Shown: in pieces, positions 1 to 11,550 of the stretch | Layout of the letters: each line of letters begins with the position of its first letter | How positions within the stretch are numbered: position 1 is the first letter of the stretch | The notes under the pieces: model-generated | What the model was told of the DNA's origin: nothing | Database searches by the model: none | The model's input: only the letters and a program-made list of their open reading frames with translations | Translations under genes and position numbers: made by a program | Assembly: GCA_949152475.1 (NCBI GenBank) | Contig: OX424555.1 | Coordinates: 59,067,977-59,131,976 of the forward strand | DNA length: 64,000 bases | Direction of reading: 5' to 3' | Source of the DNA: Terebella lapidaria | Lineage: Eukaryota; Annelida; Polychaeta; Terebellida; Terebellidae

Positions 1-3000
1 ATACCATCGACACGCACCACGGATGGCTGCGAATCATGATCCGTACTGGCGCTCCGGGGAGCTGACCTTCTGAGTCCAGGCACCAGCACGAAGGCCTCAC
101 ACTTCTATAGTATACGACTATGATATGAATAACCACGACGGCAGTACGGACAGCCAAGTATCGCTAAAGTGGTATAAGGCGCACCTATAGGCCTATAGGT
201 CTATATATATAGGATGGTATATTGTAGGGGATGGGTGCACTTATCACTGCACTACGGGGTCTACCAGCATGTCTGCCGGTGATGATGCGGATGTCCACGG
301 CAGTAAACTCAAACTGGGGATGTCTTATCCCAACCGATCCCACTGTTTTCTAAGTTGGAGACGACCAGTGCTGGGCTAGTGCATCGGTGAAACGACCGTG
401 TTTATTCCGTGTCATCGCTGCTGTCAAGAATTACGCACAGATCATCATGGACGACCACGGAAGTTACACAATCTATCCGCAGATCGACTACGGGTATCCG
501 CGGACCCAAGAGGTGATCCTATCTCTGGTGTGACTGCGGCTTCACAACGTGGATCATAACATAAAATGTTTTGTGAGAATTGCTTGGAACCATTGGATCG
601 TTGGCTCGGTTTTTATATTCACGTTTATAGTCCCGTGTTAACAATGATTTGGGGAATGTCTCTCAGTGCCCGTGTATGAATTATGCAAAGAGAGAGAGAA
701 TAAATCTGGGTTTGTGGACCGTAAGCCTACGTACACGTACTCCTTTACCATGCTACAAGGATATTGCGAGAAGCAAACGGACAATATGTTCTGACGGAAC
801 AATGGTTGAACGATAATCCAGTACACGCATTGTGCAACATTTTTATCAGGAAAAATGTAAGAGGAAACAACAAAATTGATGGTACATATATTATGGATTG
901 AAATATGTGTCATAAAAAGGTCCACGTGAGGTCCATAACAAAATCATCCTGCAGTGCAAGCACTGAATCTTCATAAACATTATTTTTGTATTAAATCCCA
1001 CCATTGGCGACGAGACTGTATGATGCATGGCATGATGAAGCAACTGTGTTTCTCTCGCGGATGATGTGTTGATAACATGACCTCTCTGGGGCAGGGGGAC
1101 AATAATGTTATAATAATATGCAATCTAAAAAAAACATCTCATGACATCAAATGTAGTTTGGCTCTGAAGTATTATAGGTATAATTATTTTACATATGTAT
1201 AATCGGTGCACAATATATCAATCAAAGTTTGCCGGTAAGCTGCAGGACTTCTCATACTGACCACATTTTATAGTTGAAAATGTAAGCCGAGATATGCAGC
1301 AATAGAAAATTCAATTGTAATGTACTCATTTTGATACATACCCGGAAGAGTATGCATGGCCGTATCCAACAGTAATAAAGTCCGTTTGAATTGAATTCAC
1401 AAATATTGTTCTCTCCATAGTTTTATTCCGTCACACAAGACACATTGGAACAGTGTCCATGATGTTTTGTAAACAACCGTCGATTTTTTGACAAACATCT
1501 CAATCAGTGTTCCATTGTTGATGTTTCACACCAGAAACAATGACAAACTGACCAGCTACATCCCCAGGTTCAGTAAACATGACAGGTGAACATAATGGAG
1601 CAAGAATAACTCGCTGCTCAGTAAACGGATTACACTTGGTTTTATGAAATTTACTGGTGCTTGAAATAATCCACTTGACTTAAAGTGTGTCGATTCGTTG
1701 GCCCAAAGTCCATGTGAGTTGCCTTCAAAAGTGAAAGATATTGTTCAACGTGTATTCATAAAATACTTGTGCCAATAAACCTGAATAAACATCCTTATTA
1801 CGTTTTGAATTTTGTTTTATCGCCTCGTGCAATAAGACGCCTCGTCCAACAGATGGCATTTTTTATGTCAAACAAACAACGGAGTATTATTGACACTCAA
1901 TTCAAAAACAAACTTTTGAGCCCGCATGTTATGTTACCAGCCCTGAAATGAATCATGTTTCGAAACTAGGGCATGTTGTCAGATGGTAATCAAACACATT
2001 CGAATAGTTTAGTTTGGTCGTGGGCCAAATGTCATTATATATCCTCTCAGATCTTCTCAGCAGCCGAGAAAATGTATGAAAAGTAAGTCCGTGATTTCAT
2101 GATTCGTGCACACATCCCGTCTACGTTTTTGCATAGTCTGGCCATGATATAAGAAAACACAACTTATAACTGGAGATGACTATAGTCTTACGTATGAAAT
2201 CTTGGCAAACTTACCTATATTATTCAGCACACAGGAGCCGAAGTCATTCGAAGGTGTCATAACATCGATTTTAGCCGTGCTGTATGCAATGTATAGACAT
2301 TCTCAGAACAGTTTCAAGTGTTCGCTTGACTTCCTCGTTCGAATTCTCTTTGTGTGGAACTTCCCTGAATTTCAATACCTGATAGAAATGTCCACACTGG
2401 TCTTTGTATAATTCTACAGTCGTGATGATTTCACAGTCGAAATGTATATCCCCGAAGATTCACAATTCTCATATACATAAGTCTGTAAAATTTCATGCGA
2501 AATGCATCCCCACATTCATATCCGTTATGAGCTAGGCGATGGTGTCACATGATACGTATTGCACCTCTGTCCAATTTTTTTTTAAATCCCATAACTGTCT
2601 CGGCGTTTAGGCTCTATTTGACTTCGTTCAGAAAAGGGACTCGAATGTTGTATACATGTACATGTATGCATACACATAATGAATACATGTAAGCTATCGC
2701 TATATTGAAAAGGACACAATAGGCCTCTATCATTGGTGCGCCTATAGGGGGTATAATTTGACTCCCGTTTCTCAGCGATTTGACGGTGTCCCTCTCACCT
2801 CATTCTCTTGCCCCTTTCATGGGGTTTCTTGATGCTGTCGCATGCTTCCACGAGAATACTGCCCGCTGGCGGCATTTTCTTGTGAGAATTATACACCTTG
2901 ACTATAGTGTATATTGTTCCCAACCGTGACTGGTGCCTAACTAATAGGATAGATGCCAACGCCTGATGAAAGTCAAGCTGACACCAACCACTGTAGATGA

Positions 3001-3828
3001 GTGACAACTACATGTACGCCAAAATGTTACGCAATTTTATGAGGTTTTGTCCAAAACAGTTCAACTAAATATGAAGTCGACTCGATAACCTATATCCGTG
3101 GGAAAGGTTTCGCCTATATATATAGACCTATATAATATGTGAATACGACTTTATACTATCGACTTACCAACAGCAGTCTATACACTAAAAAAGACCGAAC
3201 ATAACGACAACAGAATATGTTTTCATTTATGGTCCTGACGTGTGACAAGTTCGTTGTAATAATTGCTGGGAAAGTGGAAAAAACGTGTTTTCGCTTTTTA
3301 ATTGGCCAGACAATGTTGAATAATAAAATACAAGTGTTCATGCGATTCACGAAAGTGTCCAAAAAATCTACCACAAAACAAAATGAGCGCATCTGACACT
3401 TTCCTTCATATTTTCTCATTTCTGCGGTTTCATAGCCCTTATTGGATAAACATTCGGGGCTAGAGTTTGATCAATATCTACTGTTGTTTCTACAAATATT
3501 ATCCTGGAAGATTTGTCCACATTGAAAACACGAGTGCTCAAATATCCCATGTCTACTATTCATCCGCTCAAAACATTAAATGTCTAAGAAGGATTTTTTT
3601 TTTTTTTTCCCCTTTTTCTCCCCCTTTGCTTCTTGTGATTATTTCCTTACAATGATCAGAATCCAGCGCGACGCGACTCCTTCGCTGAAATGAATGGCTC
3701 CATTTGTGGGCATATCAAGACATTCACTGTGAAGCGATTCAATGTCAAACATTGGAATATGCAGAGGGAATTCCCCCTGCGGGTTTCCTTCTCCAAGAAA
3801 GAACACGAAGCTGAAATTTCCTTCGCCC
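1..3828. other. AT-rich intergenic DNA, no gene recognised
   Basis: I see no open frame with recognisable family motifs or matched splice signals here. Short open stretches exist on both strands (for example 351-533 on + and 2795-3007 on -), but they lack family signatures. Around 190-215 and 3115-3130 there are TATAGGCCTATA-like palindromes, a word that recurs over the whole window. A T-run lies at 3595-3610. Confidence 0.6.
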
Positions 3829-3829
3829 A

Positions 3830-4095
3830 ACGGCGGATTCAAGGGGAGCCACCTCCCCCGCCTCCCCCCCCCCCCCCGCTCCCCCTGAAAAAAGTTGAAA
3901 TATTTTAGAAAACAGGGTAATCAGAATGAGTTTGTGTGGGATTTATACTCGGGAGAAAAAAAGGCAAGGAAGCTTGTATATCTGGGGCCCTTGAGCGGGA
4001 CCCCGATCCACGGCCGCAATGGCCTGGCTTAGGGGATTCGGTCTCTCCAAATTCCTGGATCCGCCTCTGCCGCCTGAGGGGGGGGGGGGGTTATT
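3830..4095. repeat. Possible short inverted-repeat element with homopolymer C/G runs
   Basis: The left side carries GGCGGATTCAAGGGG and the right side TCCTGGATCCGCC, which are imperfect inverted copies about 220 bp apart. A C-run lies just inside the left side (about 3857-3877) and a G-run just beyond the right (about 4078-4091). The arrangement looks like a small MITE, but no target duplication was found. Confidence 0.35.
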
Positions 4096-4639
4096 GATGT
4101 GTACAGTAAAATTTAAATCGGTCATGTGGAAAAATACATAAATCCGGGCAAATTTATTTACTAGTAACAGATTATAATTGAATCATACTTAATAACCCAC
4201 AAGCAGCAAATCTTCAGCCAGTACATAGGCCTATACCGTATTTTGTTCCTTTCCTGATCTGAATAGCTTACAAATACTATTTTCTCAGAGTATACGTGAA
4301 TATTTCGTTATTTAATACTAGAGTCTACTCTGTTTCCATATAAAGATCCACGCATATAACAAACGAATACAATCAATACATCATTTATTTAAATGCACAT
4401 GGAACTAAATAACAAGATGTATGTAGGGATAAACATGCCATGATAACTAATACGGGTTGCGCACTTCTGACATTTTTATTTCAGTGGTTGTTTCAAAAGG
4501 TCCACACAATAGGGAATTCCATCCACAAGTTTGCATCTATGGACATACCTGTCATAACGCAATCATGCAAACGTGTTCCGGAAAATTCACGAGCTGAGTA
4601 TACATGCAGGAAAATATCTTGATGAACGTTGAGTAACAA

Positions 4640-4826
4640 TTTCCATTAACAGTAACAATATTAACCATTTTGTGCTCAACTTTGTAAATAAATTCAAAGT
4701 TCAAGGTCATGAGAATATTCAGCATTTATCATTTCCTATATATGCACAATTGATTCCAAAGTTATAAAGTCAAGGTCATGACAATATTCAGTCAAAGGTA
4801 AAATTCTAGGTCACAAGAATAATCTG
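4640..4826 (-). repeat. Left remnant of a 134-bp satellite element (copy B) split by the gypsy insertion
   Basis: The words TCAAGGTCATGA, ATATTCAG, ATCATTTCCTATAT and CACAATTGATTCC match the 134-bp unit repeated at 21640-23230. The sequence ends at the gypsy LTR, and the same unit resumes at 20677 with TATATCATTTCC. The two pieces are therefore one element interrupted by the retrotransposon. The far end of this copy is decayed: I see no subterminal repeat on the left. Confidence 0.75.
4823..4826. repeat. Target site duplication TCTG, left
   Basis: TCTG precedes the left LTR, and TCTG follows the right LTR at 20677-20680. Bridging across the insertion restores an ordinary 134-bp satellite unit, which supports the 4-bp duplication. 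Confidence 0.8.
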
Positions 4827-5583
4827 TGTGAAGAATACGGTTCACTGGCCCGTATCAGGCCGAATGTCTGTGATGTTGTGTTACAGACCAACAAGCCGGC
4901 AGTTCAATTCAAACTGTTTATTGTGGTGATAATGTCTAATGATCAATCACACACACCACAATCGGGGCCGTTCACACCTACGTCGGTGATTTCCCAGTCG
5001 AAGTATCCTAAATATTATAGTCCTCTGTATATATATAACAGTTTATATATCCACGTTATATCAGCTTTTACATTCACTTAGATGATCACGGCCGTTCTTC
5101 CTATTACAATATATATAATACAACCGTTCACTTGGACATCTACTTCTCAACTGCGCAAATAACTGGGGCCGAGGGATCATGTGTCTGTGTAATTTCCCCC
5201 CAAGTGTAAGCGGTGTTGTGATAGGTCAAATGTATGCTGCAATGCGCTGATGTCACCGGGAAAGTGGGTTTCCCCGGCTCGTGTCAATACTTGTAATGCC
5301 TGTATCTGTGCACGTGATGTGTGGAGTATGTGTGTCAAGTTCTATGTTTAGAAGTCAGTGCATGTGAAGGTCAAGGCCGAGTAAACGGGGCCGAGTGTAC
5401 TGAGCTAGCGGGGCCGCAGGTGCGTGGTTTGACCTGTGTGTGTAACCATGACTACATGGAGTTTATGCTTGTGATCGTATAGTGTGTACTTGTCCTGTAT
5501 GTAAGTCATGTAGAATGAATGTTTGTTGTGGAAATGTGTAGTGCGCGGGAGGGACGGGAGTAACAGTCGCTAAAATTACTACA
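4827..5583 (-). repeat. 3' LTR of the gypsy element
   Basis: Direct copy of 19920-20676 with the same TGT...ACA ends. In element orientation this is the downstream LTR. It holds four GGGGCCG words on the + strand. Inside its inner edge lies the polypurine tract. Confidence 0.95.
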
Positions 5584-6092
5584 TAACACCCCTTCATTAA
5601 TCCTACGCCCTCGGGATTACCCTCCCCGGACCCTACCGTCGCCAAAAACTAAACAATAAAAAGCTAAGAAGTCCTAAAGGTCAAACCCAAAAACACTCAC
5701 ACACACACGCCGCGCGAAATGAGAAAACACTTCATACAATAAAAATTCCTAACTGTCAAAATAAACGTCAGCAGTCAGTCCGTCAGCAGTCTCTACGATG
5801 ATACATATACAAATACATGCACAACAATGAATGGAATGAATTATATGAAATGGAATGTATAAAGACAAAACTCCTCGACATTCTCTAGTAGAATGGAAAA
5901 GAAAAATCACTCTTTAAAGTTCATTGCTGGAATAAAAATGATGATTAAACTTAACTAAATCACAAGTATAAAAACGAAATGCCGTGACTAGGATAAAATA
6001 TATGTACAACTATTTACACAAATAAACCTGTGACCAGGATGATTGGTCACCACTGGGCCGCATCAAAGGGGCCGAACAGTTCAGGGTCGACA
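5584..6092 (-). other. Gypsy 3' untranslated region with polypurine tract
   Basis: This 509-bp stretch lies between the stop of the extra reading frame (TAA, 6093-6095) and the 3' LTR. Read on the minus strand it ends with AATGAAGGGGTG followed by TTA and the LTR, a purine-rich tract in the right place to prime plus-strand DNA. No other gene is visible. Confidence 0.6.
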
Positions 6093-7994
6093 TTATTTCT
6101 CTTCCCGTTCACGCCTGCTGGCGGGAGGAGGCGGGGCCGCTGGCGATGCCTGCCGCATCAATTGCAACTGTTCGTCCGGGGGCAATCTTGGCAGGATTGA
6201 CACGATTGTGGCCAATAGCTCTCCCGGGATGGTCGGAGTGGTCGGGGCCGACGAAGCTGGTGCTTCCGATGGAGTCGGGGTCGAAGTCGCTTGGAGCCGA
6301 GCGATCTCCTGTCGTTGGTTGGCGACCTGGTCCTCCAACTGAGTGACTCGGACTCGAAGCCGAAGATTTTCCTCGGACAGAGCGTCCGGGAACGTGGGCT
6401 GGTGGCGCTCATGCAGAGCACCCATCCCAAAGCCGACAGACAGGCCGTTGTACTCTGCCTGCATGATGTGGTGATCCAGGGCCGACAAGTACTCCCGACG
6501 AATGAGCCGAAGGTACTGATGCGCTAAGTCATCAGCGCGGGCGAGTGACAGGGTCGGAAGGTGCTCCTCCGGTTCTGACGGCAAGAGCAAGGGGTCGGCG
6601 TTATGGGCGGCCTGTTCGAGACGAGCCGTCCAAAAGTCCTCGTGAAACCCGAGGTAATTCGGGAGCCGCTGGGCGTCCTCATCTCGCAGGAAGTCCCTGA
6701 GGTCGGGGTTCTGGCCGGGTAGCGCCTGCAGGCCGGGAAGCGAACGGGTCGCCAGACGTCTGCCGTGTTGCCGCAGGAATTGAAAATCGGCCGCAAACTC
6801 GCCAGACCCATGAAACGAGAGACGCTCATCGAGGTCCCTGTGGAGCGACTCAAGCTGTTCCGGGTCGTCTACTTGAAGTCGGGGTCGATCTCTATCAGTG
6901 CCGCGTGTCGGGACTGAGCGCAGAGGCTCCACTTCCTCCGTGAGGTACGGCGGGAGCGGGACGGGTTCCACCATCCGTCGCGAAGGCTCTGGTGAGGATT
7001 CCGGGGTCGAAAACGGTGTCGGGGACGTACGTGCAGGAGACCCGGGTGTGATCTCCCTGAGTGGAGGCGGCCGATCCTCAGCTGGACTCTTTAGTTCAGG
7101 AGTCTCCTTGCCGGTTGATGAAGATACCGGTGTGGTATTCAGGGGTCGACTTGGGAGTGGCGGATACTCTTCAGATGGAGGGACCAATCCCTCACGGACT
7201 CGGTAGTCCGTGACGTTAGAAGCCGTGGGCCGCTCCACAACCATCCGCCTGGGTATAATGTCCGAAGGCCGAGCTCTAGACGGGGTCGAAGATGTCACTG
7301 TAGTGACCGGTCGGGTTGTCGCTGGCGATGCCACTGACGCGAACGAAGCCGTCGTGACGACCGCCGAGGCCGAAACACCGGTGGTCGTTGTCGGGACCTC
7401 CTCCGCCGTGCTCACCGATGTCGTCTGGTAATTGATGGGCCGGACGAAGAAAATCGTGCTGGGTCGTCGTACTCGAACCCGCGTGTTCATGGTCTCAATG
7501 TCACTGACCATGCGGGTTAGCCGAATCTCGTCTGCCGGGGTCAAAGCACGATTGTACTCCAGTCGACGGAGTACCTGTTGCACTTCCGGGGCCGAGTTGG
7601 GCGGATATTGTTCAAAGAGCTCTGGCGCCATGTGCCAGATGCCGAACGTCAGGACGGTGTTAACATCCCTCCTGAAGATCGGGATGTTGGCCGGAACTCT
7701 TGGGGGTCGATAATTCGGGTTCGGCTGCATGTCGACTCTGCAGCGTAGCGCGAACCTGATGAGCATGGGGCCGGATGCCGATAGTCGTCCCTCCTGGTAG
7801 AATGGGAACGACGTCACATGTTGCGGGGTCGCTTGGGACAGATGCCGGAACATCTCCTCCTGGGCCAATGTCCGGAAGTTGTCGCGGGCCGGGCACACGA
7901 AGTAGCGTAGAAACGGGAAGTGATACGCCAACACGTGTGCGTCAAGGTTCTGGGCCGTCCGGAAAGGTCCGCGTCGTGGTACGGAGGACCACTG
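6093..7994 (-). pseudogene. Gypsy accessory reading frame, downstream part (about 633 codons after an in-frame TGA)
   Basis: Same frame as the upstream part at 7995-8891, separated from it by one TGA. No ATG lies near its beginning; the first in-frame ATG is about 47 codons in. The first residues include LDAHVLAYH, which would supply the two histidines of a C2H2-type finger whose cysteines (CPFC) lie just before the stop. Then come a moderately conserved-looking segment, a Thr/Ser/Pro-rich stretch, a charged segment (around 6500-6900), and near the C-terminus a coiled coil with leucine/valine heptads (about 6300-6360, LRLRVRVTQLEDQVANQ). It lies in the position where some gypsy elements carry env, but there is no signal peptide or membrane segment. 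Function unknown. Confidence 0.6.
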
Positions 7995-8891
7995 TCACTC
8001 TCCTGCTCCTTCCTCCTCGCCGATGCAGAAGGGGCACTCGTAGCGACCGTCTCCACGCTGTAGCGGAGCCAACGTGAGGAGGTTTCCCTCCGACAGGGTC
8101 GACTGCTCATCGAAATTGTGGATGTGGCCGTATCCAGTGCTCCGATTTCGCTTGCTGAGTGGAACCTTGTTCCAGTCTATGGGCCGAGTTCCGTAAGGCG
8201 TCACGGGAGGTGGCACCAATTCCATCAGTTCCGCCACTTGCCGACGGAAAGTCGAGGTCGGGGCCGTAATAGCAGATCCGCCACTAGAGCGCGACGAACT
8301 GCTAGATGTCGAACGGGCTCCCGCTCCATGTTTCTTCTTAAAAGAAGTGTAAGTTCTCTTATTTGGAGAACGGGAGGCCGCAGGTCGTGCTACCGCTGAG
8401 CTGGAAGCGGGTGAAGTCGGGGCCGGAGCGATCGGGGCGATCACTTGGTTTGTTGGGTCGGGTTGGCGGCTCGCCGTGGAGACTCGTTGAGCCTCTTGGG
8501 CCGCCTGTCGTGCTTCGATCGCACGCTGGACGATACTTCCGCCCTCCTCGAGTCGGCGGAAGCGTTCGGGGTCGATGTTGAAAATGTCGTCCGGAGTCGG
8601 GCTCAGTGTATGGCGCTCTCCTCGTTGCGCCAGCTTGTCCCGGGCCGTTTTGGGTCGTGCTCCCTTCTCTGAACCACTCGCCGTGTCGCTGAGCGTGACT
8701 GGATCGCGCTGCTCAGGCTGCGAGTCGGGGCCGGACGAAGCTTCGTTGTCGGGGACGATTATGGGATGATCCGATTCATCCCCGGTGTCGACTACTTGGA
8801 CGGTGATATTATCGCCGTCCAACTTGACTGTGCGGGGCCGATTTTCGCCTGGGTCGCCATTTTCCCGGTCGTCTCCGGGTTTGTCAGCCAT
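7995..8891 (-). CDS. Gypsy accessory reading frame, upstream part (298 aa, ends at in-frame TGA)
   Basis: Starts at a clear ATG (8891-8889), in sense with gag-pol and 1.7 kb after the pol stop. The N-terminal third is acidic. A basic patch (PNKRTYTSFKKKHG) could be a nuclear localisation signal and is followed by a serine run. The C-terminus carries CPFC, half of a zinc-binding site, directly before the TGA at 7997-7995. Because the next 633 codons continue in the same frame and supply LDAHVLAYH, the simplest reading is one protein of about 930 residues with a single nonsense change, or stop read-through. I recognise no family. Confidence 0.6.
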   Translation of the reverse strand: MADKPGDDRENGDPGENRPRTVKLDGDNITVQVVDTGDESDHPIIVPDNEASSGPDSQPEQRDPVTLSDTASGSEKGARPKTARDKLAQRGERHTLSPTPDDIFNIDPERFRRLEEGGSIVQRAIEARQAAQEAQRVSTASRQPDPTNQVIAPIAPAPTSPASSSAVARPAASRSPNKRTYTSFKKKHGAGARSTSSSSSRSSGGSAITAPTSTFRRQVAELMELVPPPVTPYGTRPIDWNKVPLSKRNRSTGYGHIHNFDEQSTLSEGNLLTLAPLQRGDGRYECPFCIGEEEGAGE

Positions 8892-10633
8892 GCTGACGGG
8901 CCGAAATTAGGTCGGAGTACTCCCCAAGTACTGACTAGGCTGGTTGTAACAGAGTCCGGATTTCTTCAAAACCAGCCTAGTTCAAATGTCGATAATCAAA
9001 GCCGAATTATTTCCCAAAGTCTTGTGACCAGGATTTCAATACTAACAAAGTTCACAAGCCGACAATTATATACGATTATCACAGTTTTTGTAACAATAGT
9101 CCGTATTTCAATAGCCGAAACTTCTGACAATAGTCCTTCTCCTCCAAAGTCTCAGGCACAAGTGACCTGATTGCCGCTAATCTTCACTGCCGTACACAAA
9201 GATGCTGACAGCATCTCGATTCTTAGAACTGGGTCGGGGGGCGCTCTCTATATGTATAGAAAACGTCTTTACGCTATGTATCATTGTTCCAAGCGTACAC
9301 ACAGCAAGGCGGGGCCGTCGTCAAGGAAACGCGGAGCTATCCTTCTCTGACCTCTGGGGTCAGTCCATTACGACAGTAGGGGTGTCCTCACACTGTCCAG
9401 ATTTCCGTATGTCCATCTGCCGTCCCCTGGATAACTCGTTCCGAATCATTGTCTATTTGTACTAGTCGACTGTTCGAATTACTGGGCTCTTTTTGCCCGA
9501 CGACTCACTATTGTCTTTATCAGGGGAGATTTCATGTGGGTGCTGTAAACAGCTAAAATGTTTATTAGCGCTCGTGCGTGCCTTGTGAACTAATCAGTCT
9601 ATCATTCCTTCTCCCACAAATTAGCGCACAATAAACTACGGGGTCGAATTGCTGTTTCACAGACAACACACAGTTATTAAAGGCTGAGATATGAATATCA
9701 ATCACTCACAGGGGCGGACATCGTTCCATTCATTTTCAGCCAGTTCACAGGACGACGGGGCCGCAAATATTGTAGGGGTCGAAATTGCAATGAACTGGGT
9801 CGGTCACACCGCGGCGCTTTTAATATTTGGGTGATGAATTTGGTGACAGGCCGCATCTTGGCATGATAGCTATGTAGTGACTGGTTCCCGTACCAATGGG
9901 CCGTTCCTCCGAATATTACATGGAGTGAGTAGAGGCTCTGTCGACGCATACTCCAGAACGAATCACACTATCACCTCTTCGACAACTAAGTGGCCTTACT
10001 CACGGTGTGACTGGTTATTATCCTCTTCGGCTGGCACATGGATTGAAGCTTTACATGATAATTTTAGTCATTGCGTAACATACGCCTTGATCAATGGTAC
10101 ATGTTATACGGGGTCGAAACATATATCATAATGCAACCATTTTTTCACCAGCATCATAATCATAATATCATATCTAGTGTGTATATATATCGAATTTGCC
10201 TCACTGACATCTTGTACATATTAAATGCATATATTGTTATTGTAATATAATATATTATTATTGGGAAAGACATGATATCATAGTCCATTAGACATGCATA
10301 ATTCATCATCAATGATATCAATCAGATAACAAGGCCGCTTGTCTCAGGGTCGGAAGATACCACAGGCTGTTGCCTGCGTGTCTTGCGTGCCGGTTTTGGA
10401 GTGTCGGAACTTGATCTGTGTGATCTTTTCCGTTGCCGATGTCGACTTGAGCCGAATGAAGTCGGAGATCGCGATTGACGATCCTGGGTCGTTTGCGAAT
10501 CAGACTCTGCTGTTTGGTCTGAGTCAGTATGCCGATCTTGGACTGTTACCTCCCAAGGGTAATAGAACCCCTTGAGAAGTCCTATGGGGTCGGGTGACTG
10601 TTCTGGGTCAGACTTACTTGACGACTCTGTGGG
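8892..10633 (-). other. Non-coding spacer of the gypsy element between pol and the accessory frame
   Basis: About 1.74 kb without a sense reading frame, partly AT-rich (10130-10330). It holds about a dozen GGGYCG words on the + strand (for example 9228, 9311, 9640, 9757, 9776, 9797, 9898, 10110, 10346, 10486, 10586), as dense as in the coding parts. It could contain the splice acceptor or promoter for the accessory frame; none is identifiable by eye. Confidence 0.6.
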
Positions 10634-11550
10634 TCATACAGGGTCGGAGTAGATGTGGGCCGCTTGGTTGTCACCTTCGTATGGCTTGAGCACATCCAGA
10701 TGAACAACACGACTGTTCCGAGGGTTGGAAACCAGGGCGATTCGGTAATCCACCTCGGTTACACGGTCGATGATCCTCCAGGGACCAGTCCAGGGCCGAG
10801 CGAACTTATTATTCTGCGTGAGTGGCAGATAATAATACCGGACCAGTTCGCCTGGTTGAAACTGGGGTCGTGGTTTCGCGTGGGCGTCATAACCTATCTT
10901 TTGCCGAATTGCCGCTTTCTCGAGATGGTCTTGGGCGAAACCGTGGGCCGTCCTGATGGCTTGCCGCAAATACTCCACATACTCCGGACCACACGGAGGT
11001 AGAGGCTCAGGGTCGTAGGTCGGGAACATGAGGTCGACTGGCAAGTTACACTCGTGTCCATACACCATCAGATGCGGGGTGCATCCCGTGGACGAGTGTA
11101 CTGAGGTTCGATAGGCCATTAACACATATGGCAAGTGCAAGTCCCAATCGTTTGCACGATCGCTGACGAACGCACTCAGCATGTTGAGCAATGTCCTGTT
11201 GAATCGCTCAACCTGGCCGTCGCTCTGGGGTCGGTATGGGGTCGTACGAATCTTCTTAGCGCCCAGTAGACGCACAACATGCCGGAACAGGGACGACTCA
11301 AACTCAGTACCTTGATCGCTATGGATCGCCTTGGGGACACCGTGGTAGACTATCCACCGATTCACCAGGGTGTCGGCAACATTTTTGGCCGTATGTCGCC
11401 GTAGCGGAAAAGCGTCAGTGTACTTCGTAAAGTAGTCCGACACGACTAGTACATACCGATGGCCTCTTCCCGTGACCTTGTGGGTGTCGAGGATGTCCAT
11501 CGCTATTCTGTCGAACGGCGCTCCTGTCGGTAGCTGGGTCAGGGGCGATC
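10634..11550 (-). pseudogene. Gypsy pol, C-terminal part: integrase catalytic core and C-terminal domain
   Basis: Continues the pol frame after the LINE insertion. The integrase catalytic triad is visible: Asp in RIAMDIL (about 11490), Asp in HSDQG (about 11320) and Glu in GQVERFNR (about 11212), with 35 residues between the last two (D35E). A C-terminal segment follows with the GELVRYYYL and GPWRIIDRV patterns typical of gypsy integrase tails, and the frame ends in a TGA at 10636-10634. Flanking bases on both sides of the LINE can be set next to each other without loss of frame, so the integrase was intact before the LINE arrived. Confidence 0.9.

Noticed and set aside
351..533. Open stretch ending LSLV-stop that could be a last exon of an upstream gene
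   Set aside because: No convincing acceptor or family motif, and the window begins too near to see partner exons.
4878..5081. 67-codon frame present in both LTRs
   Set aside because: It repeats at 19971-20174 only because the LTRs are copies; it is antisense to the element's transcription and has no motif.
6043..9465. Many plus-strand open frames of 60-134 codons over the gypsy accessory region
   Set aside because: They are antisense shadows of the GC-rich minus-strand frame and lack motifs.
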